DNA of 64,000 bases from NCBI GenBank assembly GCA_020226215.1, contig CM035234.1, positions 48,797,275-48,861,274 of the forward strand, read 5' to 3'. The notes under the pieces were generated by a model. It was not told where the DNA came from, searched no databases, and worked only from the letters and a program-made list of their open reading frames with translations. This document shows, one piece after another, positions 63,525 through 64,000 of this stretch. Position 1 is the first letter of the stretch; every line of letters starts with the position of its first letter. Source of the DNA: Sindora glabra. Lineage: Eukaryota > Streptophyta > Magnoliopsida > Fabales > Fabaceae. The position numbers were made by a program, and so were the translations under genes.

Positions 63525-64000
63525 TAGTCACGACCCATTTCTGATCGTGACCAGCATGGATCCCATTACCAATTTCCATAAGCCTTAACTATTCTTTGCT
63601 CTTTTTAATTAATATAAGTTTCCAAATTTGAAGGGAACTTAAAATTTATTTTAAGATTTTTACAACAAACTAATAAAGTTTCCTTTGTCTTTAGACACTT
63701 CCTAAAGGCCACACGTCCTAAAATACAAAAACCTATATCATCTAGATATGACAAAATCATCATACATGCAATATAATATAGTTTCAAACTTATGCACATA
63801 TAATTTATTCAGCATATCAAATAGTCTAACAATTCTATGTTTGGGATGCTAATCCTAATTCTAACTATCAAATCTTTTGATTCAAGCGGTCTTTGATCCT
63901 CCATGGATGCTAACCTGAAAACATTAAATTAGAATAGAGTGAATTCTACGAACTTAGTGAGTATATAACTACCATTAACTTCTAAGTGATCAACTTAGGT
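63525..64000 (-). repeat. Gypsy LTR end running off the window
   Basis: TAGTCACGACCCATTTCTGA, then GATCGTGACCAGCATGGATCCC, parallels the left end of the solo LTR at 20,723 (TGTCATGATCCTAACCC, GATCATAACCGGTGTGGAACCC). The internal GTGAGTATATAACTA also fits. It is inserted into the integrase remnant. The right end is outside the window. Confidence 0.65.

Overview
This window looks like nuclear DNA of a dicot plant. It holds one intron-bearing NAC transcription factor gene at the left edge, on the minus strand. Everything to its right, about 61 kb, is strongly AT-rich DNA packed with decayed plant retrotransposons. Every transposon reading frame is broken by stop codons. I see no bacterial operons, no CRISPR array, no rRNA or tRNA, and no second intact cellular gene.

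Gene part (about 1-2,640). The NAC gene has four coding exons (2059-1891, 1793-1516, 1018-614, 453-175, minus strand) encoding 376 residues. The NAC domain best fits the ANAC082/ANAC103 branch. Its leader carries a 73-codon upstream ORF (2302-2081) that stops 21 nt before the main ATG, in the same frame and with no other stop between. This is the most biologically interesting item here, probably a conserved-peptide uORF that controls translation of the factor. A TATA box and a candidate leader intron lie upstream.

2.6-16.8 kb. AT-rich DNA with LTR-like promoter pieces (plus strand near 3.6-3.9 kb, minus strand near 9.9 kb), an L1-type LINE fragment (about 11.9-12.3 kb), microsatellites and short tandem repeats. 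Most of it cannot be classified.

16.8-31.1 kb. Nested Ty3/gypsy material, nearly all on the minus strand: a partial LTR (16,824-19,631), an LTR copy split by a 2,492-bp solo LTR with perfect target duplications AAACT, an L1 reverse transcriptase fragment (23.7-24.3 kb), and a decayed gypsy element inserted into that LINE (3' LTR 24,331-26,247, pol and gag to about 31,140).

31.1-43.6 kb. A less AT-rich island, then two related LTRs (Tat/Athila-like) in opposite orientation at about 32.1-33.4 and 41.2-42.5 kb. Between them lie an internally deleted Ty1/copia element (33.9-36.9 kb) and two solo LTRs of one family (37,247-38,719 and 38,991-40,435), each with its own perfect 5-bp target duplication (TATTG, ATAAC).

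43.6-58.0 kb. Two related copia elements point away from each other (minus 44.15-49.3 kb, plus 50.3-58.0 kb) and form a very large interrupted inverted repeat. At its left end two LTRs meet tail to tail with a 13-nt spacer. The right-hand copia 3' LTR is split by a 2,541-bp solo LTR (55,315-57,855, target duplication ACTAC) that contains GC-rich hairpin repeats.

58.0-64.0 kb. AT-rich DNA, then a minus-strand gypsy 3' LTR (59,511-62,415), its polypurine tract and integrase remnant (62.4-63.5 kb), interrupted by another LTR that runs off the window.
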